Of a stretch of 16,235 nucleotides of DNA, positions 1 to 7,728 are shown piece after piece. The DNA is from DATDQA01 sp035292505. Its GTDB lineage: Bacteria; Bacteroidota; Bacteroidia; Chitinophagales; Saprospiraceae. Location: contig DATDQA010000074.1 of assembly GCA_035292505.1 (NCBI GenBank), positions 1 through 16,235 of the forward strand, read 5' to 3'. Numbering within the stretch: the first letter of the stretch is position 1; each line of letters opens with the position of its first letter. Both the position numbers and the translations under genes were made by a program. The notes under the pieces were generated by a model. The model ran no database searches. It was not told the DNA's origin and saw only the letters and a list, made by a program, of their open reading frames with translations.

Positions 1-2432
1 TTTCCGCTTTCGTCATTCGCATTCCCCGAAAAGGGATAGTATGCAATCAGATCCGCCTCAGGGAGAAGTCCGAAGTCCCGTACCAATATCTCAATCGATG
101 CTTCCGCAGAAGCGCCTTCATCATCACTTACCGAAACTTCAATACGATAGATGCCTTCAGCGCCGGGACTTGTCCATTGGATTGCCGGACCATCTCCGCT
201 TATCTGCCCCGCTGTGGCCGACCAATTAAAATTGAGTGGATCCATGTTCAGATCTATTGCATCGCACTGGACTGAGATCGTGCTATTGGGTTTGGTGAAA
301 CGTCGTTCAGTATTGAGGTCGATGATTTGTGGAGCGACATTCACTTCAGATCTGATCATCAACGTGAGGGTAGCAGTATCTCTTTGCGCAGCTTCATCAA
401 CAACGATCAACCTGATGGTATCATCGACTTCAATGTCTGCGGCGACGTACGTCCCGATCTTTCCACTGTCGATAATCTCACCGCTATTTGTAGACCAGAG
501 AAAGTGGAGATCAGTTTCTTTGGTTTCATGATCGACGGCCTGTGCAAAGAGTTGGAGAGTATCACCAAACTCTACCACATGATTGAATACTGCCAGACTT
601 TGGATTCTCGGATGAAAATTATAGCCTTGTACAGTTTGGTCAAAATCTATTACCACATCATTTCTCAACAGCTTATTGACTTGATACGAAGAGCTTGATC
701 CTGAGGGCACATAGACCAGGAGTCGAGCTTGATCAGCGGGAATTGACATTTGCGTTTCAGCAGAAACATTTTGCAGAATAAAACTCTCCGTGAGCGCATC
801 ATAGACGTCGACAGGTGCATCACCGAGATCAAGCCTGATTGTCTTTTCTGTTGCGTAAGGATTGTAAACGAGATAGGATGGATATGCAGGTGCATGAAAG
901 AAATCGGTCTTCAATACGTCAATAAGCAGAATCTTTTCAACATCAGTCTTCTGCAACAATCCACCCAGATATCCGATGGACGAGGTACCGTAAAGAGCAA
1001 GATTCGTCGCAGCCCAGCCACCGGCGAGTGCATCTCCTGTTGAGAATGGACTTTTACCATTGAGTATTTCACGTAAGGCTTCATAACCAATTACTGATTC
1101 AGGATCATTCACCTGTGACCAGGCACTGGCATCCTGTTGATTAGCAGGGAGAAATCCCGGATACATGAGTCGTGTTGCATTTGCCATATTCAAGACCCAT
1201 TTACCCACGGCTCTTGCATAGCGTTTGTCGTAGCGGACCAGTGGAACCAATGCCGCAGCCTGTTGTACAGCATTCATCTGAAAAGCATAATCATTCCCAT
1301 TGTCATTTGCTTCGCCGACGAGACCGGAGACATCTACTCCTCCCCAGTTCCCAACGATCGTTCCCCAGCCGCGCAAGGGCCCGCGATTGAAGACCCAGAA
1401 CAGCATTTTCTCCACATCATATCTGGTACCGAGTTCAGCATTCATTTTCGCAGCGATGAAACAGCCATAGGGAAGCTGTAACTCATAGGAAGGATTTGCA
1501 CCGAGATTGCTTAAAAACTCCATGCTCCATTCCGCCGCTTTGAGATATTCTGGATTCCCGGTTTGGTTATATGCGTGATAAAGTACCCAGGCAAAAGCTC
1601 CTGCCGCTTCCGGTTCCGGGACACTTGTGTCGTTGGGTTGCATATCGACAAAATCCCAGGCGCGGTGATTCATATTGGTGCGCTTCCATGGTGTGTCACT
1701 ACCACCAAGCCCACGCACTGCTTCTGCAAAACGATCTGCAACAGATATAAACTGGCTTTGTGCGTCGCCGATAGTTCCATAGAGATCGTAGAGTTGATAG
1801 AAATAAATATTCGGCATCATATCATACCACCAGTCATTCCCACTGCTTCCATTCCTGTTATTGAGATAAATCAGTTCGCCATTTATACTATTGAAATAAT
1901 CCTGGCTGTAGAGGATCCAGTTTTCGCCAAAGTGATTTGACTTGTCGATACCTACAAGGCTTGCACCTACAAGAGAGGGGAGGACATTGATCGCCTCACC
2001 GGCATTGTTGCTGAACGTCCCGACATAGCTATCGAGGCCAAAACTTTTATTCTCCGGATAATTGATGCCGTTGTCGCTGATAAAGACAAGAGGAAGATGT
2101 TCGCCCACAGCATCTGTACTATAGACAAATGAATCGTACGCTGCAGCGACCTTATCCCAATCGCGCATGAAATAGGGCTGAGGGTCATTGGGCATCAGTT
2201 CAACTCTGCTAATTGTAATTTGACCCTGCTGTGCAAAAACAAAAAGCGCGATGCAACCAAGGAAAATGGTCAGAAAAAAACAAAGGCATCCGCTACGAAA
2301 AGTCCCTTCGCTGCCCCCTGACCCCTGGACAAGCTCAGGGCCGGCCTCCTGAAAGGGGAAACCCCCCTCCGTGCAAACCATTGAAGATGTGTGCTCAGTC
2401 AATAACGCTCCTGTCGAAGTAGAATCCATCAT
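1..2432 (-). CDS. Secreted multidomain protein: helical enzyme-like domain, Ig/PKD-like domains, LamG start (3' end off window)
   Basis: The minus-strand frame is open from an ATG at 2432 to the window edge (810 codons, no stop seen). Residues 50-67 are a hydrophobic signal-peptide core ending FVFAQQG, so the protein is exported. Residues about 85-500 are Trp/Tyr-rich with helical-hairpin spacing (for example PEAAGAFAWVLYHAYNQTGN near 277), resembling the (alpha/alpha)-toroid domains of secreted carbohydrate-active enzymes; I cannot assign a GH or PL family or a catalytic residue. A beta-rich segment follows (about 510-577), then two Ig/PKD-like repeats (about 585-695 and 695-786). The last residues seen, LIAYYPFSGNANDESGN, are the typical opening of a LamG/concanavalin-like domain. 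It lies 23 bp after susD and is probably co-transcribed with it, suggesting surface glycan processing. The N-terminus before the signal peptide is abnormally long because residues 21-40 are encoded by a dispersed repeat. Exact enzyme class is unknown. Confidence 0.8.
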   Translation of the reverse strand, partial: MMDSTSTGALLTEHTSSMVCTEGGFPFQEAGPELVQGSGGSEGTFRSGCLCFFLTIFLGCIALFVFAQQGQITISRVELMPNDPQPYFMRDWDKVAAAYDSFVYSTDAVGEHLPLVFISDNGINYPENKSFGLDSYVGTFSNNAGEAINVLPSLVGASLVGIDKSNHFGENWILYSQDYFNSINGELIYLNNRNGSSGNDWWYDMMPNIYFYQLYDLYGTIGDAQSQFISVADRFAEAVRGLGGSDTPWKRTNMNHRAWDFVDMQPNDTSVPEPEAAGAFAWVLYHAYNQTGNPEYLKAAEWSMEFLSNLGANPSYELQLPYGCFIAAKMNAELGTRYDVEKMLFWVFNRGPLRGWGTIVGNWGGVDVSGLVGEANDNGNDYAFQMNAVQQAAALVPLVRYDKRYARAVGKWVLNMANATRLMYPGFLPANQQDASAWSQVNDPESVIGYEALREILNGKSPFSTGDALAGGWAATNLALYGTSSIGYLGGLLQKTDVEKILLIDVLKTDFFHAPAYPSYLVYNPYATEKTIRLDLGDAPVDVYDALTESFILQNVSAETQMSIPADQARLLVYVPSGSSSSYQVNKLLRNDVVIDFDQTVQGYNFHPRIQSLAVFNHVVEFGDTLQLFAQAVDHETKETDLHFLWSTNSGEIIDSGKIGTYVAADIEVDDTIRLIVVDEAAQRDTATLTLMIRSEVNVAPQIIDLNTERRFTKPNSTISVQCDAIDLNMDPLNFNWSATAGQISGDGPAIQWTSPGAEGIYRIEVSVSDDEGASAEASIEILVRDFGLLPEADLIAYYPFSGNANDESG
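2314..2370. repeat. GC-rich dispersed palindromic repeat inside the LamG protein ORF
   Basis: On the plus strand it opens CCCCCTGACCCC and closes CTGAAAGGGGAAACCCCC, the form of a repeat I recognise from Bacteroidota intergenic regions. The two halves would join into one unbroken copy if the middle (about 2326-2349) were removed, so a second element appears nested within it. Read on the minus strand it encodes residues 21-40 of the LamG protein without breaking frame. It is related to the repeat at 3948-4021 in susD. Confidence 0.65.
2323..2340. repeat. Nested REP-like hairpin with the GACAAGCT loop
   Basis: CCCTG (2323-2327) and CAGGG (2336-2340) form an inverted repeat around the loop GACAAGCT. 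The pattern CCCTNGACAAGCTCAGGG is a widespread bacterial REP-like hairpin. Here it interrupts the larger GC-rich repeat, indicating that it arrived after the host repeat. Confidence 0.5.
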
Positions 2433-2439
2433 ATTAGTT

Positions 2440-2445
2440 CCCCTT
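2440..2445 (-). promoter_or_regulatory. Shine-Dalgarno-like AAGGGG deciding the start of the LamG protein
   Basis: On the minus strand AAGGGG lies 7 nt before the tandem ATG ATG at 2432/2429. It is one of the few clear Shine-Dalgarno-like sites in the window. It supports initiation upstream of the embedded repeat, so the repeat is translated. There is no ATG, GTG or TTG between the repeat and the signal-peptide core. Confidence 0.5.
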
Positions 2446-2455
2446 CTTATCATCA

Positions 2456-4072
2456 TCAATAGCCCGGATTTTGTGTCAACATTGAATTGAGATCAAGTTC
2501 TGTCTGGGGGATCGGAAAGAACTCATGCTTACCCGTCTGAAAACCCGTAAGCAGATCCTGGGCAATGCCCCAACGTACCAGATCAAAAAAGCGGTGCATT
2601 TCAAAGCCGAGTTCTACTCTGCGCTCATGCCTCACCGCTTCGATCATGCCAGCCTGGTCAAGGCCTGTGACCCTTGGCAAAGTATTGACCGGATCTGCTG
2701 CTTGCGCCCGCGCTCTTGCCCTGACTACTTCGAGCGGTATCTCAGCTTCTGCGATCCTGCCCAGTTCAGCATTAGCTTCAGCTTCCCAAAGCAATACCTC
2801 CGCATACCGGATCGCTGTATAATTGATATCACCATCCGATTTCTGGGATACCTCTGCTACACTCTGCAAATATTTCTTTACACCAAAGCCGGTGGATGAA
2901 TATGAAGGCTTGTACACATAACCGAAATATTGGTCATTATTCCTTGCTATGGTAAACGATAATCTAGGATCTCCCGCTTCAAAGGTATTGACCAGATCGG
3001 CAGTGACTTCTGCAAAGCCATATCCATCGGGGACTTTCTTGGATGTCCACCATTGATTCAGATTATTGCCGACACCGAGTTCGAGATTGGCGTGTTGTAT
3101 TTCCCAGACGGACTCACTATTGTTCTGCGTTGATTCTCTGAAGTTGTCGAGATATTCGGGCACCAGGCTGTAGACTCCAAGCGCTTTGATCTGACTGACG
3201 TAATTCAGCACTTCATTCCAGTTTTCCTGGTAGAGAGAGGTCTTTGCCGCAAGCGCAAGTGCCGCTCCTTTTGTGGCACGTCCTACATTGGCACCTGAAT
3301 ATTGTACAGGGAGCATTGAAGCTGCCCGGATGCAATCTTCGATGATCTGCGCACGGATCTCCTCCAGAGAATTGCGAGGTACATGCACTTCATCAGGCGC
3401 CTGGATCTCCGTGATGAGCGGAACTGGACCGAATATCTGGCTTAAGACAAAATGATAATGCGCACGCAAAAAAAGTGCCTCCCCGATAATCCTGTCTTTC
3501 AGTTCCTGATCTGCATCGATCGCCGGTGTTTTCTCTACGACGGTATTTGCCTGAATGATGCCACCATAATTGAGTTTCCAGAAATCATTGAACTCTTCGT
3601 TTGTAGGAGTATGCGTGAAAAAGTCAATGGCGGTAATTCCAGGCCTTGAACCATCACCACCCGTAATCGCATCATCTGAAGCTACCGTGCCGAATACCCA
3701 ATAGAAGTTTTTGTTTTCATTACTGATCAGCAATGGCTGATAGGCAGCATTCAGCGCCTGTATTGCATCGTCAGCAGTCTTGAAAAATGAACCTGCATCG
3801 AGAATACCCAATGGTTCTTTATCGAGAATACCTGTACAACTGATAGTAATCGCGAAGGATGCGATGGTGAAATATTTGATGGAGAACTTTATATTGATAT
3901 TGCCAATGCTCGGCCAGTAGTTACTCTTCAGTGAGAAGTTCAATTTACCCCCCGCCCTAAAGGGAGCTAAGTTTTCATTTGAATGTGTGGGTTGGGGTTC
4001 CCCCTTTAGGGGGCTAGGGGGCAGCGATGGCCACTGTGTATATAGACTCAAATATGTATTATTGCTTTTCAT
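2456..4072 (-). CDS. susD: SusD/RagB family glycan-binding outer-membrane lipoprotein
   Basis: SusD-type proteins are surface lipoproteins that cap the SusC porin and bind the glycan before import. The family hallmarks are clear: an N-terminal CTGILDKEPLG after the lipidated Cys, TPR-like helices (IIGEALFLRAHYHFVL), HERRVELGFE followed by HRFFDLVRWG near the C-terminus, and the terminal FFPIPQTELDLN then QNPGY. Length (538 aa) is normal for the family. The start is 11 nt after the susC stop, the usual susC-susD spacing. Oddity: Cys79 is far from the start, whereas about 20 residues is usual. Residues 18-42 (starting PPSPLKGE) are encoded by a dispersed repeat, and about 35 residues lie between it and the Cys, including the hydrophobic stretch KYFTIASFAITIS. 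Whether this long leader is exported normally is uncertain; a non-ATG start nearer the signal core (a TTG codon at residue 44) cannot be excluded. Confidence 0.93.
   Translation of the reverse strand: MKSNNTYLSLYTQWPSLPPSPLKGEPQPTHSNENLAPFRAGGKLNFSLKSNYWPSIGNINIKFSIKYFTIASFAITISCTGILDKEPLGILDAGSFFKTADDAIQALNAAYQPLLISNENKNFYWVFGTVASDDAITGGDGSRPGITAIDFFTHTPTNEEFNDFWKLNYGGIIQANTVVEKTPAIDADQELKDRIIGEALFLRAHYHFVLSQIFGPVPLITEIQAPDEVHVPRNSLEEIRAQIIEDCIRAASMLPVQYSGANVGRATKGAALALAAKTSLYQENWNEVLNYVSQIKALGVYSLVPEYLDNFRESTQNNSESVWEIQHANLELGVGNNLNQWWTSKKVPDGYGFAEVTADLVNTFEAGDPRLSFTIARNNDQYFGYVYKPSYSSTGFGVKKYLQSVAEVSQKSDGDINYTAIRYAEVLLWEAEANAELGRIAEAEIPLEVVRARARAQAADPVNTLPRVTGLDQAGMIEAVRHERRVELGFEMHRFFDLVRWGIAQDLLTGFQTGKHEFFPIPQTELDLNSMLTQNPGY
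3948..4021. repeat. In-frame palindromic repeat (PPSPLKGE type) inside susD
   Basis: The plus-strand arms CCCCCCGCCCTAAAGGGAG (3948-3966) and CCCCCTTTAGGGGGCTAGGGGG (4000-4021, given in two parts: CCCCCTTTAGGGGG then CTAGGGGG) are imperfect inverted repeats around an AT-richer centre. The element can form a strong hairpin in DNA or mRNA. On the minus strand it is read without a stop as susD residues 18-42. The same repeat class occurs about 1.6 kb away in the next gene of the operon. Confidence 0.75.
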
Positions 4073-4083
4073 GTCTCATTCAA

Positions 4084-7000
4084 TTAAAAGTTAGCATTGA
4101 TCCCAAACACTACCGTGCGTGGTGCGGGGACGGTACCCCAATCAATCCCGACAGCGAAGTCGGAGGAAATATTGAAACCCTGCGTATCATTGGTATTTGC
4201 CTGGATTTCCGGATCAAGTCCGGAATAATCTGTGATCGTAATCGCGTTCTGAACAGAGACATATGCTCTGAGACTCGGAATAAACGGTCTATTCAACATC
4301 TTCGCAAAATCATAGCCGAGGCTGATGTTTTTCAATCGCAGATAAGATCCATCTTCAAGGAAGCGCGTTGAAATTCTTCTGTTGTCATTGCGATCGTCGA
4401 TACTTACTTTCGGAATGCTTCCGTTTGGATTATTCGGTGTCCATCGATCAAGGATATCTCTGTACGAATTGAAGCCGCGTGATTGCACTTCGTAAGCGAA
4501 ATTGCCATAGAGGAAATAGACATCATTGCCCTGTACGCCCTGGATAAGCATGCTCAGATCGAAATTGCCAAAGTTAAAGCTGGCCGATACGCCGTAGATA
4601 AAATCCGGAAAAGGACTGCCTAGATGCGCACGGTCACTATCATTGATCACATGATCACCATTGAGATCAGTGAATTTGACGTCGCCGGGTCGCGTATCAT
4701 CACTCTGGAACGGACTCGCTTCAATCTCCTCCTGTGTCTGGAAGATGCCTTCCATTTGATAGAGGAAGAAAGAACCGATAGGGTAGCCGGGTTCCGTTTT
4801 TGTGATAGGTCCTTCAGAAAGTCCGAAGCCACCAACGATGGGTTCTGATTGTGCTAACGATAAGACCTCATTTTGTACGGTGGAGAAATTGGCGGTGAGT
4901 GTGTAATTAAAGTTGCCTGCAAACTTGCGCAGGCTCAAAGCGAGCTCAAGACCTTTATTCTCTACCTCCGCCGCGTTGACATATGGTGGATTAAACGCGC
5001 CTGCTGATTGGGGCAATGGAACTCTTACGAGAATATCAGTGCTCTTCTTTTTATACACATCAGCGACGAAAGAAATCCTGTCCTTCAGAAATCCCAGCTC
5101 TAATCCCAGGTTGCTTTGCGTGGTCGTTTCCCACTTAATATTATCATTACCAGTTTCCAGTACCTGTGCACCGGTCACGATCTGATCCCCGAAAGGATAG
5201 ACAAAACGACCAGTCTCTACGAGTGAACTGAACGGATAAATGCCGATCTCCTGGTTGCCCAACTGTCCCCAGCTCGCACGGAGTTTGAGATTGGAAATAA
5301 GCGACACATTTTCAAAGAAGGGTTCATTGCTGACATTCCATGCTACAGAGACTGAAGGAAAGGTGCCGTATTTATTTTCATCTCCAAACCGCGATGAACC
5401 ATCACGGCGAACCGCTGCATTGAAAATGTATCTGCTTTTATAATTATATCCAAACTGGCCGAAGTAGGAGAGGAGTCCCCACTCAGTAGCAACTCCTGAC
5501 GCATCAATGTCACCCAACTCAGCGTTGATCCCGACATCGATATATCGAAAGTTGGGATTGGTGCTGAAAAAATTGCGGGCGGAAGCGCCGAGATAATCTG
5601 TTCTGTTTTCTATTGCTTCCATGCCGAGCAACAGATTGAATTGATGCGCACTTGTAGCTCCGAATGATCTTGTGTAATCAATTGTATTGCTCCAGATCAA
5701 GGTTCGGTCTGTCACAGTGCCCTCGGAGAGTGATGTAGGATCATAGATCGCAGCAGAGAGTCTTTCTTTAAAAATCTTTTCCCTGCCGAAAAGGAGATCA
5801 GCTCCCAGGTTTGTCTTGAGGCGGAGGTCTTTCACAGGGAAGATTTCTACGAAGACATTGCCAAGAAGTCGATAGCGTTGAATATCCCAATGCGTCGCAT
5901 TGATGAAGGCCACGGGATTTGCATTGCCATCACCATAGAGGATCGGATCACCCAGGAGGGAAGAGGTGGGGATCAACTCACCGGATGCATCGCGCATCGG
6001 AAATACAGGAGCAGCAATGAGTGCATAACGGATACCACTCAGTTCGTTACCCGGTCCTGCACCATCTCCAGAACTGCCGATCACACTTCTGTCGGAGTAC
6101 ATGAATGAAAGATTGTTGCCTATTTTAAACTTTGATGTGCCGACTTCACCATTGAAACGCAAAAGGTATTTCTCAAAACCCTGCCCTTTGAACACACCTC
6201 CCTGGTTGAAGTATTCTCCGGCGATGTAATAGCTCCCTGTTTCACCACCTCCCGATGCACTCAATACATGTTTTTGGATCGGGGCGATTCGGAATACTTC
6301 ATCGAGCCAGTCGATATCGGGCAATGTATCGAGGATCGCAGGATCATACGTGGGGATGCGACGGATAGAATCCCGGAGTGTATTGGCATTGGTGATGGCC
6401 TCGTTGCGGATGGTGAGATACTCTTCGGCATTGAGGAGGTCGGGCAACCTGTTGGCCTCCTGAAAACCATAATAGCTCTGTACAGAGATTTGTGGCTTAC
6501 CGGCTTTGCCTTTTTTCGTGGTGATGACGACGACGCCATTCGCTGACCGCGCACCATAGATGGCAGCGGCAGCTCCATCTTTCAGCACGTCGATCGTCTC
6601 GATATCGGTGATCGAAAGCATATTGATATTGCCTGTGATAGGGACGCCATCGATGATATAAAGCGGGTTGTTGTTTCCAAGGGTGCCAACTCCACGGATA
6701 CGCACGGCGATATCATCTCCCGGAGCTCCGGTGGCTTGCGTGATTTGTACGCCGGATACTTGTCCCTGCAGCGCTTGTTCAAAACCCAGTACGGGGAGTT
6801 TATTGATCCTTTCTGCTTTTATGGTGCCGATAGCGCTCGATACGGTGGATCTTGTCTCTTTACGGTAGCCGGTGACCACCACTTCGTCGAGGAGTTGTGC
6901 ATCGACCTCCAGGAAAATGTCCACTACCTTCCTGCCTTCCAGTTCGACTTCCTGCGTCTGATAGCCGATATAGCTAAAAACAAGGGTGGCATCAGAAGGA

Positions 7001-7248
7001 ACTGATAGGGTGAAAGATCCATCGGCATCAGTAATGGTCCCATTGTTTGTTCCTTTTTGCACCACGTTCGCGCCGATGATAGATTCATTGTCTACGGCTG
7101 CGAGAACCTTCCCTGATACGGTGATCGTGACTTCTTGCGCCAGCGCATATTGCAGAGGCGTCAGGAGGATGAAGGCACAGACCACCGCAATTAATGTAGG
7201 CCTCAATGGCATATACTCTTGCGTTTTAGTTTTTCGAAAAAAGGACAT
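4084..7248 (-). CDS. susC: SusC/RagA family TonB-linked outer-membrane receptor
   Basis: This is the energy-dependent porin of a glycan (or similar polymer) uptake pair. Order of parts: signal peptide (residues 14-38, ending YALAQ), carboxypeptidase-regulatory-like Ig domain (about 43-113, with ITDADGSFTLSVP and FSYIGYQ), TonB-box/linker LDEVVVTGY at 120-128, plug domain (about 130-245, with IRGVGTLGNNNPLYIIDGVP), then the 22-strand-type beta barrel to a C-terminal aromatic residue (GINANF). Its 1054 residues are typical of SusC. It is first in the operon, followed by susD. The chosen start (MSFFRKTK) is the longest; Met13 (MPLRPT) gives an equally good signal peptide and may be the real one. 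The upstream ATG lies inside a run of GGANATC repeats. The substrate cannot be deduced. No regulator (SusR, hybrid two-component, or sigma/anti-sigma) is present in the window. Confidence 0.96.
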   Translation of the reverse strand: MSFFRKTKTQEYMPLRPTLIAVVCAFILLTPLQYALAQEVTITVSGKVLAAVDNESIIGANVVQKGTNNGTITDADGSFTLSVPSDATLVFSYIGYQTQEVELEGRKVVDIFLEVDAQLLDEVVVTGYRKETRSTVSSAIGTIKAERINKLPVLGFEQALQGQVSGVQITQATGAPGDDIAVRIRGVGTLGNNNPLYIIDGVPITGNINMLSITDIETIDVLKDGAAAAIYGARSANGVVVITTKKGKAGKPQISVQSYYGFQEANRLPDLLNAEEYLTIRNEAITNANTLRDSIRRIPTYDPAILDTLPDIDWLDEVFRIAPIQKHVLSASGGGETGSYYIAGEYFNQGGVFKGQGFEKYLLRFNGEVGTSKFKIGNNLSFMYSDRSVIGSSGDGAGPGNELSGIRYALIAAPVFPMRDASGELIPTSSLLGDPILYGDGNANPVAFINATHWDIQRYRLLGNVFVEIFPVKDLRLKTNLGADLLFGREKIFKERLSAAIYDPTSLSEGTVTDRTLIWSNTIDYTRSFGATSAHQFNLLLGMEAIENRTDYLGASARNFFSTNPNFRYIDVGINAELGDIDASGVATEWGLLSYFGQFGYNYKSRYIFNAAVRRDGSSRFGDENKYGTFPSVSVAWNVSNEPFFENVSLISNLKLRASWGQLGNQEIGIYPFSSLVETGRFVYPFGDQIVTGAQVLETGNDNIKWETTTQSNLGLELGFLKDRISFVADVYKKKSTDILVRVPLPQSAGAFNPPYVNAAEVENKGLELALSLRKFAGNFNYTLTANFSTVQNEVLSLAQSEPIVGGFGLSEGPITKTEPGYPIGSFFLYQMEGIFQTQEEIEASPFQSDDTRPGDVKFTDLNGDHVINDSDRAHLGSPFPDFIYGVSASFNFGNFDLSMLIQGVQGNDVYFLYGNFAYEVQSRGFNSYRDILDRWTPNNPNGSIPKVSIDDRNDNRRISTRFLEDGSYLRLKNISLGYDFAKMLNRPFIPSLRAYVSVQNAITITDYSGLDPEIQANTNDTQGFNISSDFAVGIDWGTVPAPRTVVFGINANF

Positions 7249-7332
7249 CCGTCAGGACATCGTAAAGGGAAATCCGTTACGAAAAGGATATCCGTTTAGG
7301 AAATCGAGATACGGAGATCCATTTAGGAAATC
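7243..7332. repeat. Degenerate tandem repeat, seven GGANATC cores, overlapping the susC start
   Basis: GGANATC cores begin at 7243, 7255, 7268, 7286, 7299, 7313 and 7326. Five of the six steps are 12-14 bp; one is 18 bp. Linkers are related (CGTTTA, CATTTA, CGTCA, CGTTACG). Read on the minus strand the unit is GATNTCC; the first copy contains the annotated susC ATG (7246-7248), and the second contains another ATG in the same frame that stops after two codons. Confidence 0.6.
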
Positions 7333-7728
7333 AGATAATCGAACTGCAATATAGCTTTTTTAGCGCAGGAAGACAAGGGTTGAATGGAGGAAACCCTCAA
7401 ATCAGTTCGTTTGACACATCATGTCATTTCTTTTAGACAATCATTTTTTGTACGGATAGCTTTCTATTCATATGTGCATGAATTTCGACCATACAAGATG
7501 AGTTTTTTTAATGCCTGGAGAGCTTACATAATTTTGGGAAAGGGTTACATAATTCTCACATTTTGGGGGTGGGTGGGCATCGGAATGATGGATGATAGGA
7601 TAGACCACCTCCAAAAATACTCATGCGATCTGTTATACACACTTATCTCTGTTAAAATGTCATGTAATTTGTCGTTCCGTAGAAATATAACCGGCGTCTA
7701 CTGTTAATTTGAACATCCTAAACGACAC
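7249..7728. other. 480-bp divergent intergenic region between susC and the plus-strand receptor
   Basis: This stretch must hold the promoters for both divergent units. It contains the GGANATC repeats (to 7332), a small hairpin AGGGTT/AACCCT (7376-7397), an inverted repeat TGACA-catca-TGTCA (7412-7426), and paired TTACATAATT sites (7524-7554). No convincing match to the Bacteroidota promoter (TTTG then TAnnTTTG) was found; the nearest on the plus strand is TTAATTTG at 7704-7711, one mismatch from the -7 consensus. Frames here give no recognisable protein. Confidence 0.55.
7524..7554. promoter_or_regulatory. Two direct TTACATAATT sites 21 bp apart (putative operator pair)
   Basis: The identical decamers at 7524-7533 and 7545-7554 are spaced 21 bp start to start, about two helical turns, as expected for two regulator dimers on one face of the DNA. 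ATTTTGGG is likewise repeated at 7531 and 7560. The sites lie about 175-205 bp before the plus-strand receptor and 275-305 bp before susC. The regulator is not identified. Confidence 0.35.

Noticed and set aside
41..1940. Several plus-strand ORFs over the left 2 kb
   Set aside because: They are antisense shadows of the long open minus-strand frame, which has coherent domains and reaches a LamG start.
7565..7577. G-quadruplex at GGGGGTGGGTGGG
   Set aside because: Only three tight G-runs; a fourth needs a distant run more than 20 bp away, so support is weak.
7384..7707. 107-residue plus-strand ORF in the divergent intergenic region
   Set aside because: It covers the putative operator repeats, has unusual composition and no family signature; probably chance.
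7665..7711. Bacteroidota -7 promoter boxes at TAATTTG and TTAATTTG
   Set aside because: Each is off the TAnnTTTG consensus by one position and no matching -33 TTTG at proper spacing was found.
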